DNA of 64,000 nt from Phreatobacter stygius (GTDB lineage Bacteria > Pseudomonadota > Alphaproteobacteria > Rhizobiales > Phreatobacteraceae), in assembly GCF_005144885.1 (NCBI RefSeq), contig NZ_CP039690.1, forward strand, positions 3,299,001 through 3,363,000. The letters run 5' to 3'. The notes under the pieces were generated by a model, which worked only from the letters and a program-made list of their open reading frames with translations, had not been told where the DNA came from and ran no database searches. How positions within the stretch are numbered: position 1 is the stretch's first letter; every line of letters starts with the position of its first letter. The position numbers were made by a program, and so were the translations under genes. Of this stretch, positions 8,491-17,754 are shown in pieces.

Positions 8491-9282
8491 ATGCCGGCTT
8501 ACACGATGTACCAGGTGGACGCCTTTGCCTCGCGCATTTTCGCCGGCAACCCGGCCGCCGTGCTGGTCCTCGACGACTGGCTGGCGGTCGAGACGATGCA
8601 GGCGATCGCCGAGGAGAACAACCTTGCCGAGACGGCCTTCGCGCGGCCAAGCGGCAAGGGCTGGGACCTGCGCTGGTTCACGCCGACGACGGAGGTGAAT
8701 TTTTGCGGCCACGCGACGCTCGCGACCGCCCATGTGCTGGCGACCGAGCTGAACATCCCGGGCGATTTCGCCTTTGCCACCAGGGTCGGCGAATTGCGCG
8801 TGGCGCGCCAGGACGGCGCCTATGTGATGGACCTGCCCTGCCTGCCGCCCGAGCCGATCGGCGACGAGCCGACGGCACTCACCGCGATCTTCGGCGACCG
8901 GCGGCGGGCGACCTTTCGCAATTTCGAGAACCTGTTCGTCGAGCTTGAGGACGAGGCGGCCCTGCGCGCTTTCGTGCCGGATCTGATGACGATCGCGACG
9001 CTGGTTCCGCCCGGACTGGTGATCACGGCCAAGGCGGAAACGCATGATTTCGTGTCGCGTTATTTCGTGCCGGCCGAAGGCATTCCCGAAGATCCGGTGA
9101 CCGGTTCGATCCACGCGACGCTGGTGCCCTATTGGGCCGGCAAGCTTGGAAAGACCCGGCTTTCAGCCCTGCAATGCTCGAAACGCGGCGGCCATCTCCT
9201 GTGCGAGCTGGCCGGCGACCGCGTGCTGCTGACCGGCCAGGCGGTGACCTTCATGACCGCCACGATCCATTTGCCGGACTGA
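8491..9282 (+). CDS. PhzF-family epimerase/isomerase
   Basis: A 263-residue two-lobed PhzF-like protein. It starts MPAYTMYQVDAFAS, has FAGNPAAVLVLDDW, carries the conserved acidic residue in EENNLAETAF, then NFCGHATLATAHV, and in the second lobe PVTGSIHATLVPYW. An AGGAAGG ribosome-binding site fixes the start at 8491. The family contains phenazine biosynthesis isomerase and diaminopimelate-epimerase-like enzymes. No phenazine genes are near, so a general isomerase role on a small acid is more likely. Confidence 0.87.
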   Translation: MPAYTMYQVDAFASRIFAGNPAAVLVLDDWLAVETMQAIAEENNLAETAFARPSGKGWDLRWFTPTTEVNFCGHATLATAHVLATELNIPGDFAFATRVGELRVARQDGAYVMDLPCLPPEPIGDEPTALTAIFGDRRRATFRNFENLFVELEDEAALRAFVPDLMTIATLVPPGLVITAKAETHDFVSRYFVPAEGIPEDPVTGSIHATLVPYWAGKLGKTRLSALQCSKRGGHLLCELAGDRVLLTGQAVTFMTATIHLPD

Positions 9283-9381
9283 CGACAAGGCTGGCCCTGA
9301 CGGGAACGACATTTCGGCGCGCACCGAAGCATCGGCCGCGCCAAACCGGCACTGTCGGGCATCGTCATCGGGGGATTTCAC

Positions 9382-10638
9382 ATGACCGCTCAGGCCGTTC
9401 AGGCTCCATTTTTCGGTTGGCGCGTGGTCGGCGGCGCCTTCGTCCTGGCGGTCTTCGGCTGGGGTCTCGGCTTCTATGGGCCGCCGGTCTTCCTGCATGC
9501 CGTGCGCGAGGCCCGCGGCTGGCCGCTGACCCTGGTCTCGGTCGCCGTCACCACCCATTTCCTGGTTGGCGCGGTGGTGGTCGCCAACCTGCCGGCGCTC
9601 TATCGGCGCTTTGGCGTGCCGTCGGTGACCAAGGCCGGCGCACTCGCCCTGGGACTTGGCGTCTTCGGCTGGGCGGTCGCGGCCGAGCCTTGGCAGTTGA
9701 TGGCCGCGACCGTGCTGAGCGGCGGCGGCTGGGTGGCGATGGGCGCTGCCGCCGTCAACGCCATCGTCTCGCCCTGGTTCGTGCGCTCGCGGCCGGCCGC
9801 GCTGTCCATGGCCTATAACGGCGCGAGCATTGGCGGCGTGCTGTTTTCGCCGCTCTGGGTCATGGCCATTTCCAGCCTCGGCTTTCCGACCGCCGCCGCG
9901 TTGATCGGCCTGGTCACGGTGGTGGTCATGTGGGTTCTGGCCGATGTGGTGTTCCGTCATACGCCCGAGAGCCTGGGGGTCGAACCGGACGGCGACACCG
10001 CCGGCGCAAGGCCTGCCTCGGCCGTCGCGGCGCAAGCCCGGCCGCTGCCCGGCTCGGCGCTCTGGCGCGACCTCGGCTTCATCACGCTGGCGGCCGGCAT
10101 GGCGCTCGGCCTGTTCGCCCAGATTGGCCTGATCGCCCATCTGTTCTCGCTGCTGGTGCCGGCGCTCGGCGCCCAATATGCCGGCCTTGCCATGGGTTTT
10201 GCCACCATTTGCGCCATTGCCGGCCGCACGCTGGTCGGCTGGCTGATGCCCGCCGATGCCGACCGCCGGCTGGTCGGCTGCCTCGCCTATGCCGTGCAGA
10301 TCGTCGGTTCCGTCGTGTTCATCCTGGCGGCGGGTGAGAATGTCGCCCTGCTGCTCCTCGGCGTTGCCCTGTTCGGCTCCGGCATCGGCAATGCCACCTC
10401 GCTGCCGCCGCTCATCGCCCAGGTCGAGTTCACCCGCGAGGACGTGCCACGGGTGGTCGCGCTGATCGTCGCCATCGCCCAGGCGAGCTATGCCTTCGCG
10501 CCGGCGGCCTTCGGCCTGATCCGCGACCTGACCCAGACGACGCCGGGTGCCGCGCCGCTGTTCTTCGCAGCGGCCGCCGTCGTGCAGGGGCTGGCGATCG
10601 CAACCTTCTTGATCGGCCGCAGGCGTCAGCCCATGTGA
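9382..10638 (+). CDS. MFS transporter
   Basis: A 418-residue polytopic membrane protein. The start FFGWRVVGGAFVLAVFGWG and GPPVFL near residue 35 resemble MFS members of the monocarboxylate/oxalate-formate (OFA/MCT-like) branch. About twelve hydrophobic segments are present with a polar central loop (ESLGVEPDGDTAGARPA). It follows phzF by about 100 bp on the same strand and may share its transcript. The substrate is unknown. Confidence 0.82.
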   Translation: MTAQAVQAPFFGWRVVGGAFVLAVFGWGLGFYGPPVFLHAVREARGWPLTLVSVAVTTHFLVGAVVVANLPALYRRFGVPSVTKAGALALGLGVFGWAVAAEPWQLMAATVLSGGGWVAMGAAAVNAIVSPWFVRSRPAALSMAYNGASIGGVLFSPLWVMAISSLGFPTAAALIGLVTVVVMWVLADVVFRHTPESLGVEPDGDTAGARPASAVAAQARPLPGSALWRDLGFITLAAGMALGLFAQIGLIAHLFSLLVPALGAQYAGLAMGFATICAIAGRTLVGWLMPADADRRLVGCLAYAVQIVGSVVFILAAGENVALLLLGVALFGSGIGNATSLPPLIAQVEFTREDVPRVVALIVAIAQASYAFAPAAFGLIRDLTQTTPGAAPLFFAAAAVVQGLAIATFLIGRRRQPM

Positions 10639-10720
10639 TTCAGCCCGTGTGATCCGGGCTGGCCCGGAGCAAGATTTTCCAAGTGCGGCCCGCGACGCCG
10701 GTGCTATGATCGGAGCAGTC

Positions 10721-11317
10721 ATGACAGAGCCTGGCTACACACTGTTCGAGACCGCCATCGGCCTCTGCGCCATTGCCTGGGGCGAGGCCGGGATTATCGG
10801 CGCGCAACTGCCCGAGGGTGATGCCGCGCGATCGCGCGCACGGCTTGCCCGGCGCTTTCCGGACGCACGTGAAGCGCCGCCGCCACCGGCCGTCAGCCGG
10901 GCGATTGCCGAGATCGTCGCGCTGATCGCCGGCGAGCCACGAGACCTTCATGCCATCCAGCTCGACATGGCGGGCGTGCCGGATTTCCACCAGAAGGTCT
11001 ATCAGGTCGCCCGCGCCATCCTGCCCGGCGAAACCTTGACCTATGGCGAGGTCGCCAAGCGCATCGGCGAGCCGGGAGCCTCCCAGGCGGTTGGCCAGGC
11101 GCTCGGCAAGAACCCGTTCCCGATCATCATTCCCTGTCATCGCGTCTTGGCGGCCGGCGGCAAGACCGGCGGCTTCTCGGCCAATGGCGGCGTCGAGACC
11201 AAGTTCCGCCTGCTGACCATCGAGCGCGCGCGGACCAGCGCCGAGCCGACCCTGTTCGACGGCGACAGCGCCTTCGGCTTCGCGGCCCCGCCGCGCCAGA
11301 AATCGCGGAGCGGCTGA
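10721..11317 (+). CDS. ogt: Methylated-DNA--[protein]-cysteine S-methyltransferase
   Basis: Repairs O6-alkylguanine by transferring the alkyl group to its own cysteine. The active-site PCHRV motif is present with Cys139, preceded by the DNA-binding segment [22 protein letters not shown] and followed by GGFSANGG. At 198 residues it lacks the Ada N-terminal zinc domain. The ATG at 10721 has a GGAG site. The stop is two bases before the AraC gene start, so ogt and araC are co-transcribed; this recalls Ada, where a methyltransferase and an AraC domain are fused. Confidence 0.92.
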   Translation: MTEPGYTLFETAIGLCAIAWGEAGIIGAQLPEGDAARSRARLARRFPDAREAPPPPAVSRAIAEIVALIAGEPRDLHAIQLDMAGVPDFHQKVYQVARAILPGETLTYGEVAKRIGEPGASQAVGQALGKNPFPIIIPCHRVLAAGGKTGGFSANGGVETKFRLLTIERARTSAEPTLFDGDSAFGFAAPPRQKSRSG

Positions 11318-11319
11318 CC

Positions 11320-12171
11320 ATGACGGCCATGACGCTCTGTGATTGCGCTTCGATGTTCGTGATGGACTACCGCTGCACCGCGGGTCCCGACGACCGGCCG
11401 TTCACCGAGGTTCATGACCGGTTCTCGCTGTCCTATGTCCGCCGCGGCAGTTTCGCCGTGGCGAGCCGCGGCCAGTCGTTCGACCTGGTGGCCGGCTCGA
11501 TCTTTGTCGGCCATCCCGGCGACGAATATGTCTGCCGCCATGACCATCACGTCTGTGGCGACGAATGCCTGTCGTTTCAGCCTTCGGCCGAACTGGTCGA
11601 CGCGATCGGCCCGCGCGCCGATCTCTGGCGCATCGGCGTCCTGCCGCCCCTGCCCGCGCTGACCGTCATTGGCGAGCTCGGTCAGGCCGCCGCCGATGGC
11701 CGCAGCGATGTCGGTGTCGACGAAGTCGGCCATCTGCTCGCCGCCCGTTTCATCGATGTCGCTTCCGGCCACAAACGCAAGCCGGCCACGGCCGTGGAAC
11801 GCGACCGCCGTCGCGCGGTCGAGGCGGCGTTCTGGATCGACACCTATTCGCACCGCCCGATCGGGCTCGAGGATGCCGCAAGCCAGGCCGGCCTCAGCCC
11901 GTTTCATTTCCTCCGGCTGTTCACCCGGACGCTCGGCGTGACGCCGCATCAATATCTCGTCCAGTCGCGGCTGCGCCACGCGGCACGGCTGCTGGCCGAT
12001 GACGAACGCTCGATCACCGATATCGCCTATGATGTCGGCTTCGGCGACCTGTCGAATTTCGTCCGCACCTTCCATCGGGCCGCTGGCGTCTCGCCGGGCG
12101 GATTCCGCAAGGCGGCGAAGGGCGATCGCAAGATATTCCAAGAACGCCTGGGGGCCTTCGCCCTAGCCTGA
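11320..12171 (+). CDS. AraC-family transcriptional regulator
   Basis: A 283-residue regulator with an N-terminal cupin-like sensor part ([17 protein letters not shown]) and two C-terminal helix-turn-helix units, the first around [21 protein letters not shown] and the second around [20 protein letters not shown], followed by GVSPGGFRK. The sensor part is Cys/His-rich ([12 protein letters not shown], about residues 70-85), which could bind a metal or react with alkylating agents; that is inference. It lies between ogt and a glyoxalase-fold gene in one direction. Confidence 0.88.
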   Translation: MTAMTLCDCASMFVMDYRCTAGPDDRPFTEVHDRFSLSYVRRGSFAVASRGQSFDLVAGSIFVGHPGDEYVCRHDHHVCGDECLSFQPSAELVDAIGPRADLWRIGVLPPLPALTVIGELGQAAADGRSDVGVDEVGHLLAARFIDVASGHKRKPATAVERDRRRAVEAAFWIDTYSHRPIGLEDAASQAGLSPFHFLRLFTRTLGVTPHQYLVQSRLRHAARLLADDERSITDIAYDVGFGDLSNFVRTFHRAAGVSPGGFRKAAKGDRKIFQERLGAFALA

Positions 12172-12193
12172 CCTCCTACTCCAGGAGGACACC

Positions 12194-12562
12194 ATGTCCA
12201 TGTACGATCATTTCGGTTTGCGGGTTGGCGATATGGACGCGAGCGTCCGTTTCTACGACGCCGTGCTGTCGCCGCTCGGTCACGTCGCCGGGCCGCGTGA
12301 GGAAACCTATGCCGGTTTCGGACCGGCTGACGCGCCGGCCTTCTGGCTGCATCCGGAAAAGAACCGGACCGGCTCCGGTTGCCACATCGCCTTCCGGGCG
12401 CCGAGCCGTGCCGCGGTCGACGGCTTCCATGCCGCCGGGCTGAAGGCCGGGGCCAAGGACAATGGCGCGCCCGGCATCCGCGCCGATTATGGCCCGACCT
12501 ATTACGCAGCCTTCCTGATCGACCCCGACGGCAACAATGTCGAAGCGGTCTGCACGAAATAG
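12194..12562 (+). CDS. VOC (glyoxalase-fold) family protein
   Basis: A 122-residue protein of the vicinal oxygen chelate superfamily. It has an N-terminal DHFGLRVGDMDASVRFYD strand-helix unit, a central HIAFRAPSR strand and the C-terminal YAAFLIDPDGNNVEAVC element with the metal-side Glu. A strong AGGAGG site precedes the ATG at 12194. It is 22 bp behind araC, so it is probably a target as well as an operon partner. Such small VOC proteins include glyoxalase, fosfomycin-resistance and lyase-like members; the substrate is unknown. Confidence 0.87.
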   Translation: MSMYDHFGLRVGDMDASVRFYDAVLSPLGHVAGPREETYAGFGPADAPAFWLHPEKNRTGSGCHIAFRAPSRAAVDGFHAAGLKAGAKDNGAPGIRADYGPTYYAAFLIDPDGNNVEAVCTK

Positions 12563-12601
12563 CCGCTTGTCCGAAACCTCTGGAGCACGGGAGGTCGCGC
12601 C

Positions 12602-13012
12602 ATGGCGTCGATCCGCAGGGATATTCTGATTGAAGCCGGCCCGGACCATGTCTGGGCGGCGGTCCGCGACTATGGCCAGGTTCACACCAGGCTGGCGCCG
12701 GGCTTTGTCACCGGCACGACGCTGGAGGGCGATCTGAGGGTGGTCACCTTCGCCAGCGGCCTGATGCTGCGCGAGCTGATCGTCGATGTCGACGATCAGG
12801 CGCGCCGTCTCGCCTGGGCGGCGATCGAAGGTCGGGCGACCCATCACAACGGCTCGCTGCAGGTCTTCGCCGAGGACAGCGGCGCCAGCCGGCTCGTCTG
12901 GATCACCGATATCCTGCCGCATGAGCTGGCGCCGCCGATCGGCGCCATCATGGCCGAGGGCATGGTGGTCATGAAACGGACGCTGGAGCAGAGCGCCCGC
13001 CAGGCCGCCTGA
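12602..13012 (+). CDS. SRPBCC (START-like) family protein
   Basis: A 136-residue polyketide-cyclase/START-type protein. It begins with the usual ASIRRDILIEAGPDHVWAAVRDYG strand and ends with the long C-terminal helix (MAEGMVVMKRTLEQ). This fold makes a hydrophobic ligand pocket. A GGGAGG-like site precedes the start. It closes the ogt-araC-VOC run and is convergent with the exported protein gene at 13016. Confidence 0.85.
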   Translation: MASIRRDILIEAGPDHVWAAVRDYGQVHTRLAPGFVTGTTLEGDLRVVTFASGLMLRELIVDVDDQARRLAWAAIEGRATHHNGSLQVFAEDSGASRLVWITDILPHELAPPIGAIMAEGMVVMKRTLEQSARQAA

Positions 13013-13015
13013 GCC

Positions 13016-14257
13016 TCAGTTGAACCAGATCGCGTAGGTCAGGAACTGGCCGGAGAACACGCGCTGCCACTGCGCCCAGCTCTGCCGTGTGATCTGCGGA
13101 CCATCCTTCAGGTAGGGCAGGGCGGCGTGGCCGGTGCCCCAGAGCACCAGGTCGAAAGGCCTGGGCTGTTCGAAAAAGGCACGGAAATCGATGCCTTGCC
13201 GGTAGCGCCAGTGCGGCAGCAGCAATTTGCCGTCCAGCACCGCCTCGAATTCGGTCAGCGCCGCCTGCCAGCCGTCGAGCCGTTCCTGGGTCACTTCCAG
13301 GCCCGGAAAGGCGGTGTTGCGCTGTTTCGGGCCCGGCAGCCATTCCTGGTCGTCGTCGGTCTCCGCCAGCACCTCCTTCCAGCTTTGCCGGCTGAGCGCG
13401 ATCACCGCTTTCAGATGATCGCGGGCTTTCACCAGGCGCTCCGGTTCGGCCAGCGGCCAGCGAACCAGATGGACCAGCGCGATGAGATCGCCCAGCTGTC
13501 CGGCATCGCCGCCGATGATCGGGTCGCGCAGCGGCTCCGGCGCGGCGCGCGGCCCCGACGGATCGGCCGCCCCCTGAAACAACAGATGGGCGGCGCCGTC
13601 ATAGGTCTCGTGCCAGTCATAGGCGAGCGCGAATTCGAGGAAGGCCGACAAGAGCCTGGAATAACCGCGCAGCCAGATCATGTCGGCACGGTCGAAGCCG
13701 ACCTCCCAGGGCGGGCTGTCCGGTTCGGCGCGCGACTGGCCGATCATGCCGACGCGCGCGATGATCCGGCCGAGAGCCTCGTCCGCCGAGGCCTGGCCGT
13801 CGCCGTTCAGGTCGAGGCGGATCGCGTTGAGATCGAGCGGCAGACGCACCGATCCATCGGGCAGGCGCGCCAGCACGGCTTCGGCCGCGGTGAGGTCGGC
13901 GAGAAACCGGACATAGATCGCCCGGAGCTTGTCATAGGTCAGCGGCTCCGGATTGGCATTTTCCGGCACCGGCAGGCGCAGGATCGGAATGCTGCCGCTG
14001 CGCGGTGGTCGCAGGCCGTGGCGATGGAGCCCCTGGCCAAGGGTTTCGACGGCCCGCGCGAACTTGACCATGCCAAGCGCCGCCACCGTCTGGGTGTCCT
14101 GGGTCCGGCCTGTCAGTTCGGCCTCGCCCTGGGCCAGGGTGCCGGCGCTGGCATGCCGCCTGAGTAGATCGCCGGCGCCGGCGTCCTGCGCCCGGGCGCC
14201 CGTCTCGAAGGCCCAGGCGGTGAGCGCCAGCAGTCCGGCGAACAGAGTTCTGATCAT
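13016..14257 (-). CDS. Exported protein with a single EF-hand-like loop
   Basis: A 413-residue protein with a signal peptide (MIRTLFAGLLALTAWAFETGARA). I do not recognise the family. Around residue 150 there is a canonical-looking calcium loop, DLNGDGQASADE, with acidic or polar residues at positions 1, 3, 5, 9 and 12. The rest is Trp- and Leu-rich helical sequence. The ATG at 14257 has an AGGAG site in GAGGAGCGATGTC; the frame is open to 14323 without a leader. It is 77 bp downstream of a periplasmic binding-protein gene on the same strand. Confidence 0.7.
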   Translation of the reverse strand: MIRTLFAGLLALTAWAFETGARAQDAGAGDLLRRHASAGTLAQGEAELTGRTQDTQTVAALGMVKFARAVETLGQGLHRHGLRPPRSGSIPILRLPVPENANPEPLTYDKLRAIYVRFLADLTAAEAVLARLPDGSVRLPLDLNAIRLDLNGDGQASADEALGRIIARVGMIGQSRAEPDSPPWEVGFDRADMIWLRGYSRLLSAFLEFALAYDWHETYDGAAHLLFQGAADPSGPRAAPEPLRDPIIGGDAGQLGDLIALVHLVRWPLAEPERLVKARDHLKAVIALSRQSWKEVLAETDDDQEWLPGPKQRNTAFPGLEVTQERLDGWQAALTEFEAVLDGKLLLPHWRYRQGIDFRAFFEQPRPFDLVLWGTGHAALPYLKDGPQITRQSWAQWQRVFSGQFLTYAIWFN

Positions 14258-14334
14258 GACATCGCTCCTCGGTCGGCGCGGACGAAGCCCGAACTCTGTG
14301 GCGGAACCACGTCGGTCGCACACGGCAGGGCGCT

Positions 14335-15210
14335 CTAGTAGATCCCGACCGGAAAGGCCTTCAGATAGAGGTCGGTATAGATGCCCTTTTCCCAGAGCCG
14401 CTGCAGCGCATGGTTGATGGCGATCCTGAGCGGATCGTTGCCGCGCCGCATGACGACGGCGAGGCCCTCGCCGAAATAGCGGTTCTCGGTGAAGGCCTGG
14501 CCGAGGAAGCGGCAGCAGTCGGCCGATGCCTGGCCGTTCAGCCAGAAGGCATGGCTGACGCCATCGCCGAACAAGACATCGACGTCGCGGCCGCTCAGCG
14601 CCTTGCGCGCCTCGACAAGCGTCGGATAGCGGCGGATCGCCGAACCGCGGAAGAAGGCCTGGACATAGGCCTCATGGGCCGTGCCGGTGACAACCGCGAT
14701 GGAGCGGCCGGCAAGCGCTTCGGGGGTCGCGTCGGCGAGTGCGGTGTCCCGGCGCATGACGAAGCGGGCCGGCGTCTCCAGATAGCGGTCGGACACCTCG
14801 TAGCGCCGGCGGATCTCCGGGGTGATCGCCTGGGCTGCGATGATGGCATCGCCGCCATTGCGGTCGAGGCTTTCCAAAAGTGTGTCCCAGCGCCGGACCT
14901 GGATCGTGCAGGGCACTTTCAGTTCTTCGCAGAGCGCCCGGGCGAGGTCGACATTGAAGCCGATCGGCTGGCCTTCGGGCCCGGCGAAATTGAATGGCGG
15001 ATAATCGTCTTCGGTCAGGAAGCGGATTTGCGGCACGCGCGTCATGTCGACCCGCTCGCTGCGCCGGCGCGGATCCCAATAGCTCGGGATGATCACTTGC
15101 GGCGCGGCATCCGGCGGACGCGGGCTCGGAATCGGCGCCTGCTGCGCGCGCGCGGGCCCGCAGGCGAGTGCCGTGATCATCGCGAGGGCAAGAACGGCCT
15201 GGAGCGTCAT
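14335..15210 (-). CDS. Transporter substrate-binding domain protein (SBP family 3)
   Basis: A 291-residue periplasmic protein with a signal peptide ending in GPARA|QQ. It has the family 3 core: RFLTEDDYPPFNF, GQPIGFNVDLARALCEEL, a lobe-switch around LESLDRNGGDAIIAAQAITPE, and a C-terminal AINHALQRLWEKGIYTDLY helix. Such proteins feed amino-acid ABC importers or act as stand-alone sensors. No permease or ATPase gene lies nearby, so it is an orphan binding protein here. A proline-rich linker follows the signal peptide. Confidence 0.85.
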   Translation of the reverse strand: MTLQAVLALAMITALACGPARAQQAPIPSPRPPDAAPQVIIPSYWDPRRRSERVDMTRVPQIRFLTEDDYPPFNFAGPEGQPIGFNVDLARALCEELKVPCTIQVRRWDTLLESLDRNGGDAIIAAQAITPEIRRRYEVSDRYLETPARFVMRRDTALADATPEALAGRSIAVVTGTAHEAYVQAFFRGSAIRRYPTLVEARKALSGRDVDVLFGDGVSHAFWLNGQASADCCRFLGQAFTENRYFGEGLAVVMRRGNDPLRIAINHALQRLWEKGIYTDLYLKAFPVGIY

Positions 15211-15448
15211 GGCGCGAACGGGATCTCATGCGGGCGGTTGATCGAAACGGCTCCCTTATAGCCTAGTCGCAGCCTGCCGCGAGCCGCGTCCCGACCATAC
15301 GGCCTGCGCGTCGAAATCTGGTTGCTTTCGCGCCGTCGCGGGGTAACAAAAGTCGGCATGCGCGGGGCGCCCGCAGGTGTCCCCGCTGGGCTCCAGAAAG
15401 AATTATCGTGACAAGGGCTTATGCCCTGATGGCCCTGGGAGGGCGCAG

Positions 15449-16234
15449 ATGACCGAGGCCGCCAAGCCGAGCGTGATCGTCGAGGATCTGGCGCCGCATG
15501 TGGCGCTGGTCAGGATCGATCGTCCCGAGGCGCGCAATGCGCTGAACGCCGAGACGCGCGCGGCACTGGTCGAGGCCTTTCAAAGGCTCGGCGCCGACCC
15601 GGATGTGCGTGTCGTGGTCCTGACCGGCACCGGCAAGGCCTTCGTCGCGGGCGCCGACATCAAGGACATGGCGAGCCGCACGCCACCCGACATGATGGCG
15701 CGCCGGACCCATTTGCAGTGGCAGGTGATCGCCCAGTTTCCCAAGCCCCTGATCGCGGCGGTCAACGGCTTTGCCCTTGGCGGCGGCTGCGAGCTCGCCA
15801 TGCATGCCGACATCATCATTGCGGCCGAGAGCGCGAGGTTCGGCCAGCCGGAGATCAAGATCGGCATCATGCCCGGTGCCGGCGGCACCCAGCGGCTGAT
15901 CCGCGCGGTCGGCAAGTTCAAGGCGATGAAACTCATGCTGACCGGCGCGGTGATCGACGCGCATGAGGCCGATCGCATCGGGCTGGTCACCGAGGTCGTG
16001 CCGGATGCCGAGCTGATGGAGCGCGCCAAGGCGCTGGCCGTCGAGATCGCCGGCCTGCCGCCGGTGGCGCTGGCCGAGATCAAGGACGTGGCACTGACCG
16101 GCGAAGACCTGCCGCTGGCCGCCGCCCTGGCGCTGGAGCGCAAGGCCTTCCAGTTGCTGTTCTCGACCGAGGACCAGAAGGAGGGCATGGGCGCCTTCCT
16201 CGACAAGCGTTCGCCTGACTTCAAGGGACGTTGA
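15449..16234 (+). CDS. Enoyl-CoA hydratase
   Basis: A 261-residue crotonase-family enzyme that hydrates 2-enoyl-CoA. It shows RPEARNAL, the oxyanion region VAGADIKDMA, the GFALGGGCELAMHAD block with the first catalytic Glu position, and QPEIKIGIMPGAGGTQRL with the second Glu. The ATG at 15449 follows a GGGAGG site; the frame is open from 15377. It is four bases upstream of the 3-hydroxyacyl-CoA dehydrogenase gene, and with the thioesterase forms an operon resembling paaG-paaH-paaI without the paaABCDE oxygenase. Confidence 0.92.
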   Translation: MTEAAKPSVIVEDLAPHVALVRIDRPEARNALNAETRAALVEAFQRLGADPDVRVVVLTGTGKAFVAGADIKDMASRTPPDMMARRTHLQWQVIAQFPKPLIAAVNGFALGGGCELAMHADIIIAAESARFGQPEIKIGIMPGAGGTQRLIRAVGKFKAMKLMLTGAVIDAHEADRIGLVTEVVPDAELMERAKALAVEIAGLPPVALAEIKDVALTGEDLPLAAALALERKAFQLLFSTEDQKEGMGAFLDKRSPDFKGR

Positions 16235-16237
16235 ATC

Positions 16238-17752
16238 ATGCCGGAATTTGCGAAAGTGGGTGTCGTCGGGGTCGGCGCCATGGGTGGCGGCATCGTTCAG
16301 ATGGCGGCCCAGGCTGGCGCCGAGGTGGTGCTGTTCGACGCCCGGCCGGGCGGGGCAAAAGCTGCCGTCGAGAAGCTCGGCGCGACCTGGGACGGACTGG
16401 CGGCCAAGGGCCGCATGACCGCCGAGGCCGTGGCCGCAGCCAAGGCCAGGCTGACGCCGGCGGCCTCGATCGCCGATCTCGCGCGTTGCGACCTGGTCAT
16501 CGAGGCGATCGTCGAAGACCTCGAGGTCAAGCGGAAGACCTTCGTCGAGCTGGAGACCGTGGTGCGCCACGATTGCGTGCTGGCCACCAACACCTCGTCG
16601 CTGTCGGTGACCGCCATCGCGGCCGCCTGCGCCCGCCCCGAACGGGTCGCCGGCTATCATTTCTTCAATCCCGTGCCGCTGATGAAAGTCGTCGAGGTGA
16701 TCGACGGTGCACGCACGGCAGCCGGCATTTCCGGCCGGCTCGCAGCCTTCGCCCGAGAATATGGCCACCGTCCCATCGCCTGCATCGATTCGCCCGGTTT
16801 CGTGGTCAATCATGCCGGGCGCGGCTTCGGCACCGAGGCGCTCCAGATCGTCGTCGGCGAGGGTGCCGCCGCCTATGCCGACGTCGACCGCGCCTTGCGC
16901 GACCAGGTCGGTTTCCGGCTCGGGCCATTCGAGCTCCTGGACCTGACCGGCCTCGACGTGTCGCAGCCGGTCGGCGAGAGCATGTTCCGGCAGTTCTACG
17001 GCGAAGCGCGGTTCCGGCCGTCCTGGCTGCTGAAACAGCGCCTGGACGCGGGCCTGCTTGGCCGCAAGGCCGGTCACGGCTTTTATGCCCATGGCCCCGA
17101 GGGCCAGGAAAAGCCGCCGGAACAGGCGATTCCCCGAGCCGATCCGCGGCCGGTCTGGGTGGTGGCGGTGGAGTCGGCCTGGCGTGACGAGATCGTTGCC
17201 ATAGTCCAGGCCGCCGGCTGGCCGGTGGCGAGCGGTCCGCAGCCGCCGGATGATGCCTTGATCGTGGTCGCGCCGCTCGGCCATGACGCGACCGCCGCGG
17301 CCGAGGGACTGCAGGTGCCCGCCACCCGGCTGGTGGCCATCGACGCGCTGTTCGGACTTGCCAAGCGGCGGGTGATCATGGCCGCGCCCGGCGCCGATAC
17401 GGGCTTTGTCGAAGCCGCCCATGCCCTGTTCGCGGCCGACGGAACCCCGGTCACCCGCATCCGCGATTCCGCTGGCTTCATTGCCCAGCGGGTGGTCGCC
17501 ACCATCGTCAACATTGCCTCCGACATGGCCCAGCAGCGCATCGCCAGCCCCGCCGACATCGACGACGCCGTGCGGCTCGGCCTCGGCTATCCGCAAGGCC
17601 CCCTGGCGCTCGGCGACGCGGTCGGGCCCGAGCGTATCGCCGCGATCCTCGCGGCCCTGAACGGCCTGTCGGGCGATCTGCGCTACCGGGCGAGCCCCTG
17701 GCTGCGCCGGCGCGCCGGGCTCGGCCTCAGCCTGGCGACGCCCGAGCCGTGA
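16238..17752 (+). CDS. 3-hydroxyacyl-CoA dehydrogenase (PaaH-like)
   Basis: A 504-residue enzyme with two HAD units, the second divergent and lacking a clear Rossmann motif. The NAD site is GVVGVGAMGGGIVQMAAQAG (residues 8-27). CDLVIEAIVEDLEVK, TNTSSLSV and the catalytic His in YHFFNPVPLMKVVEVI follow. The C-terminal helical domain ends with GLGYPQGPLALGD. The length of about 500 is that of PaaH-type rather than 280-residue HAD proteins. It oxidises the product of the preceding hydratase. Confidence 0.92.
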   Translation: MPEFAKVGVVGVGAMGGGIVQMAAQAGAEVVLFDARPGGAKAAVEKLGATWDGLAAKGRMTAEAVAAAKARLTPAASIADLARCDLVIEAIVEDLEVKRKTFVELETVVRHDCVLATNTSSLSVTAIAAACARPERVAGYHFFNPVPLMKVVEVIDGARTAAGISGRLAAFAREYGHRPIACIDSPGFVVNHAGRGFGTEALQIVVGEGAAAYADVDRALRDQVGFRLGPFELLDLTGLDVSQPVGESMFRQFYGEARFRPSWLLKQRLDAGLLGRKAGHGFYAHGPEGQEKPPEQAIPRADPRPVWVVAVESAWRDEIVAIVQAAGWPVASGPQPPDDALIVVAPLGHDATAAAEGLQVPATRLVAIDALFGLAKRRVIMAAPGADTGFVEAAHALFAADGTPVTRIRDSAGFIAQRVVATIVNIASDMAQQRIASPADIDDAVRLGLGYPQGPLALGDAVGPERIAAILAALNGLSGDLRYRASPWLRRRAGLGLSLATPEP

Positions 17753-17754
17753 CG

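Noticed and set aside
15419-17596. 725-codon minus-strand open frame opposite the beta-oxidation operon
   Set aside because: It is His/Gly/Arg-rich without recognisable domains and is fully antisense to two clear enzymes; a high-GC artefact.
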